From an uncultured Verrucomicrobiales bacterium (GTDB lineage: Bacteria; Verrucomicrobiota; Verrucomicrobiia; Verrucomicrobiales; Akkermansiaceae): 7,943 nt of DNA. The notes below the pieces were generated by a model. The model was not told the DNA's origin. It saw nothing but the letters and a program-made list of their open reading frames with translations, and did not search any database. The stretch spans positions 1-7,943 of the forward strand of contig CALBVA010000129.1 in assembly GCA_937969125.1 (NCBI GenBank), given 5' to 3'. Position 1 is the stretch's first letter. Every line of letters starts with the position of its first letter. The position numbers were made by a program, and so were the translations under genes. Shown here one piece after another: positions 5,745 through 7,943 of this stretch.

Positions 5745-7775
5745 CTAGGGAGCCTCCAGGATGGAGACCACTCGATAGAATCGGTTGCCGTCTGCCTCCG
5801 TTAGATCAACCGTCATGGGTGATCCATCGCCAACAATGTTTTCAAAACCTGTTAGCGGCACCCATTCGTCACTAAGAGAACTCACAGCCTCCAAACGGTA
5901 GTTCATTCCGATCAGAGTAGAGAAAGTGATCCCCGAGGGTGAGATTGAGGAGATCTCAGAAACCGGAACCCTGTTATCAACGGTGAAAACCTGGGTGACT
6001 TCAGCCCCGACGTTATCACGGATTTTCATCTTCACTTCGATCAAACCGATTGGAAGAGCTCCCTCAAACTGCAGGGCGGTGGAAAATCCCCCATCCCAGG
6101 TCCACTGAGCAGAATCGACAATTCCGTCCACATCAGCGGAGCTTCTCGCATCGAAGTTATAGAAATTAAAACGATCTGCGGAGGGTGTGATTCGGCCATC
6201 CGGGACCGGCGGGCGGTTTTGCGATCCGGTATCGATCCTGATTCCACTAAAGATGGAAAGATTCACCAGCAACTCCAGGTTATCGAGATCGTTGGTATCG
6301 ATCATGGCCGCATCCAGATCTAAAACCGGAAGGCGGGCAGCTGAAAAGAGAGCTTCCAAGGTGCTACCATCCCGAGCTGTGAAGGAATTACTGGTCAGGA
6401 ACACCGGATCGCTGGTGCCCTCTGGACGGCCGGAATTGCGAATCAAGAGGCCCAAAGGCAGGTCATCGATGATTTCATAAGCTGCCTCCAGATCGGTAAA
6501 ATTATGCCCCCGAATATCGAGAGTGGCGAGACTGGTCGCCAGCTCGAGACCGGTGAGATCCTGAACGCCCTTATCGCGAAGATTCAGTGAGGTCACCTGG
6601 CGGATTTCCTCGAGAGTCAAACCTCCACTACTGCGACCGAGGGTCGCAACCAGACAGGCCTCCAATACGGGGTCAGGGATATCAAGAACCATCGCGCCGT
6701 TCCCGGTGAGATCAACATCCAGAAGGAGCTCGGCTTCATTACAAGTCACCGCGATCCGGGCCTTTGCCGAACTCTGGCCGATTGCATTTGGACTAAAGCG
6801 GACCTCGAAGGTTGCCGATTCACCATTCTGTAGCTCCTCCCCGGTCACACGATCATTAATAATCTCATAAAGATCGCTGGCGAGAGGGTTGCCGCCAGAG
6901 TCGACGAGGGTGATCGCCTGCACGACTGCCGGGGTCAGCTCGTTATTCGTGACGCGAACAGGTCTGGAGCTACTACCATCGATTCCGATTCCACCAAAAT
7001 CGATTGCCGAGGGGACGGGAGAGACACTACAGAGCACTCCGTCTCGTACCGGGAAGATGATAACGCACTCGCGGCTATCGAGCCCCAGCATCCGAGCTTG
7101 GTTGCCGGACTGCGGAAGCTCCACAAAATTTTCCCCATCACCCGCGGACCACCCTGCGCGGGCCACGGTGCCGCCCAGGCCATTGCTGCCGTTACTGGCA
7201 TCGCCAGTTACCCAGTTGATCGCCTCGTAACGATACTCGATATCGAAATCATCCCCACCGCGATTGATGAGACGGAGCTGAAAGGCGTTGAGACGATTGG
7301 TATGGTTACTAAAATAACCCACATCATCCCAAGTAACGGTCACAATCCTCGACTGGGGATTCACGTCGTAATAAACTAAATTACTCCCGGTCGATGTGCC
7401 CCCGCGGGTTGCCTGTACGGACTGTCCACGGGTATCCACGTCAGCGAAGAAAGGGGCAAAGATGGGATTATCCGTATTTCCGGTAATCGCGGACGGCGTG
7501 AACTGACTCTCACCGGCATTCAGAGTGATATTCCCGTTGTTGTTGACGAAGATCGCATCGTATCTCGTCCCGAACAGGTCTAGGCCTCCCGGAAAGACCG
7601 AGGTAATATCAATCGGTCCGACAAAACCATCATCGTTCCTCTCGACCGATTGCGTGCCAAAACCCGCCGGACCACCCAGACCGTTGATCAAGGTATCCGC
7701 CTCCGTGGAGAGAACCATCAGGAGCGAAGTCCCGGCTGTGAGAGATACTTTCTGGAGAATCGATTTAAGACGCAT
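5745..7775 (-). CDS. Secreted mosaic protein: nidogen-like, choice-of-anchor-D, leucine-rich, PKD-like and C-terminal beta-sandwich modules
   Basis: The 676-residue product has a signal peptide (MRLKSILQKVSLTAGTSLLM, hydrophobic to about 23, cleavage near Ala26). Residues about 45-245 match a NIDO (nidogen-like) domain: FGTRYDAIFVNNNGNITLN at 68-86, IFAPFFADVDTRG at 105-117, VTWDDVGYF at 147-155 and FDIEYRYEAINW at 177-188. Residues about 252-360 resemble a choice-of-anchor-D/ASPM-SPD2-Hydin Ig-like domain (IDFGGIGI, then ATFEVRFSP, ending DLTGNG). Residues about 365-515 have leucine-rich-repeat character (VTSLNLRDKGVQDLTGLELA). Residues about 521-600 look PKD-like (NRPPVPDGRI, AQWTWDGG, KMKIRDN). 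Residues 615-672 (ITFSTLIGMNYRLEAVSSL, W638, NRFYRVV) fit a C-terminal beta-sandwich common in verrucomicrobial exoproteins. No catalytic motif is seen; adhesion or matrix binding is inference. It has no PEP-CTERM, LPXTG or lipobox, so it may be released or held by its C-terminal module. No Shine-Dalgarno sequence precedes the ATG. Confidence 0.9.
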   Translation of the reverse strand: MRLKSILQKVSLTAGTSLLMVLSTEADTLINGLGGPAGFGTQSVERNDDGFVGPIDITSVFPGGLDLFGTRYDAIFVNNNGNITLNAGESQFTPSAITGNTDNPIFAPFFADVDTRGQSVQATRGGTSTGSNLVYYDVNPQSRIVTVTWDDVGYFSNHTNRLNAFQLRLINRGGDDFDIEYRYEAINWVTGDASNGSNGLGGTVARAGWSAGDGENFVELPQSGNQARMLGLDSRECVIIFPVRDGVLCSVSPVPSAIDFGGIGIDGSSSRPVRVTNNELTPAVVQAITLVDSGGNPLASDLYEIINDRVTGEELQNGESATFEVRFSPNAIGQSSAKARIAVTCNEAELLLDVDLTGNGAMVLDIPDPVLEACLVATLGRSSGGLTLEEIRQVTSLNLRDKGVQDLTGLELATSLATLDIRGHNFTDLEAAYEIIDDLPLGLLIRNSGRPEGTSDPVFLTSNSFTARDGSTLEALFSAARLPVLDLDAAMIDTNDLDNLELLVNLSIFSGIRIDTGSQNRPPVPDGRITPSADRFNFYNFDARSSADVDGIVDSAQWTWDGGFSTALQFEGALPIGLIEVKMKIRDNVGAEVTQVFTVDNRVPVSEISSISPSGITFSTLIGMNYRLEAVSSLSDEWVPLTGFENIVGDGSPMTVDLTEADGNRFYRVVSILEAP

Positions 7776-7825
7776 GATTATTTTAGGGGTGACAGTTCAG
7801 ACAAAAAACTTCCGGATTAAGTCAG

Positions 7826-7864
7826 TCAATAAATAACGTAACTAAGCTCCATAATATTCATCAT
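7826..7864 (-). other. Possible 12-codon leader reading frame upstream of the secreted mosaic protein
   Basis: The minus strand encodes MMNIMELSYVIY then TGA. AGGAG (7874-7870) lies 5 bases before the first ATG, the strongest ribosome-binding site in the window, whereas the recognised genes have none that is convincing. It ends 50 bases before the start of the secreted protein gene. Such a short frame can arise by chance, and it has no recognisable regulatory codon bias. Confidence 0.25.
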
Positions 7865-7865
7865 T

Positions 7866-7883
7866 TTTTCTCCTGAGAGAAAA
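7866..7883. repeat. Perfect 7-bp inverted repeat overlapping the leader ribosome-binding site
   Basis: TTTTCTC and GAGAAAA flank a 4-base loop. On the minus strand the AGGAG of the leader frame lies in the loop and 3' arm, so the RNA hairpin would partly hide it. As DNA it could instead be an operator. The rest of the 168 bases upstream of the secreted protein gene is AT-rich with no promoter that can be called with confidence. Confidence 0.4.
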
Positions 7884-7943
7884 CTTCATTTTCCCAGGAA
7901 CAAATGGGCAAAAATCTGTCTTATCGAGATTTTGATCCACCAC

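Noticed and set aside
5482..5748. Plus-strand open frames at 5231-5551 and 5482-5748
   Set aside because: They are low-complexity shadows across the helicase start, the PEP-CTERM gene and the terminator, with no family resemblance.
7889..7914. Imperfect inverted repeat TTTTCCCA / TGGGCAAAA considered as a terminator or operator
   Set aside because: It needs a bulge, has an unclear partner gene and no following T tract.

Overview
The window looks like chromosomal DNA from a member of the Verrucomicrobiota, probably a free-living or marine one. Four things suggest this: a PEP-CTERM sorting signal, a secreted multidomain protein with a C-terminal beta-sandwich module common in verrucomicrobial exoproteins, a Wzz-like coiled-coil secreted protein, and a near absence of Shine-Dalgarno sequences before the genes. 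No RNA gene, CRISPR array, insertion sequence or phage gene was recognised. The phylum call is inference from protein style, not from a marker gene.

Positions 1-2177 (minus strand) hold an iron-sulfur cluster assembly operon read in the order Fur-family regulator, sufC, sufB, with gaps of about 40 bases; sufB runs off the left edge. A near-perfect palindrome with Fur/PerR-box 7-1-7 geometry lies at 2199-2219, just upstream of the regulator. The local picture is therefore an autoregulated metal- or peroxide-sensing repressor in control of SufBC production. The regulator has lost the CxxC structural zinc pair of most Fur proteins.

Positions 2303-3616 (plus strand) hold two envelope genes 9 bases apart: an exported helical/coiled-coil protein with a Wzz-like stretch, and a small protein with four predicted membrane segments. 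Their last stop codon overlaps the stop codon of the convergent DEAD-box RNA helicase (3613-5343, minus), which carries a C-terminal DbpA-type RNA-binding domain.

Positions 5344-7943 (minus strand) hold the surface-protein part. A 676-residue secreted mosaic protein (nidogen-like, choice-of-anchor-D/Ig-like, leucine-rich, PKD-like and C-terminal beta-sandwich modules) is followed by a weak terminator. Next comes a 56-codon gene that is little more than a signal peptide joined to a complete PEP-CTERM anchor. This small gene is easily missed and is the most unusual item in the window: an apparent exosortase substrate with almost no passenger. Upstream of the large secreted gene is a 168-base leader with a 12-codon reading frame whose strong Shine-Dalgarno sequence sits in a perfect 7-bp hairpin.
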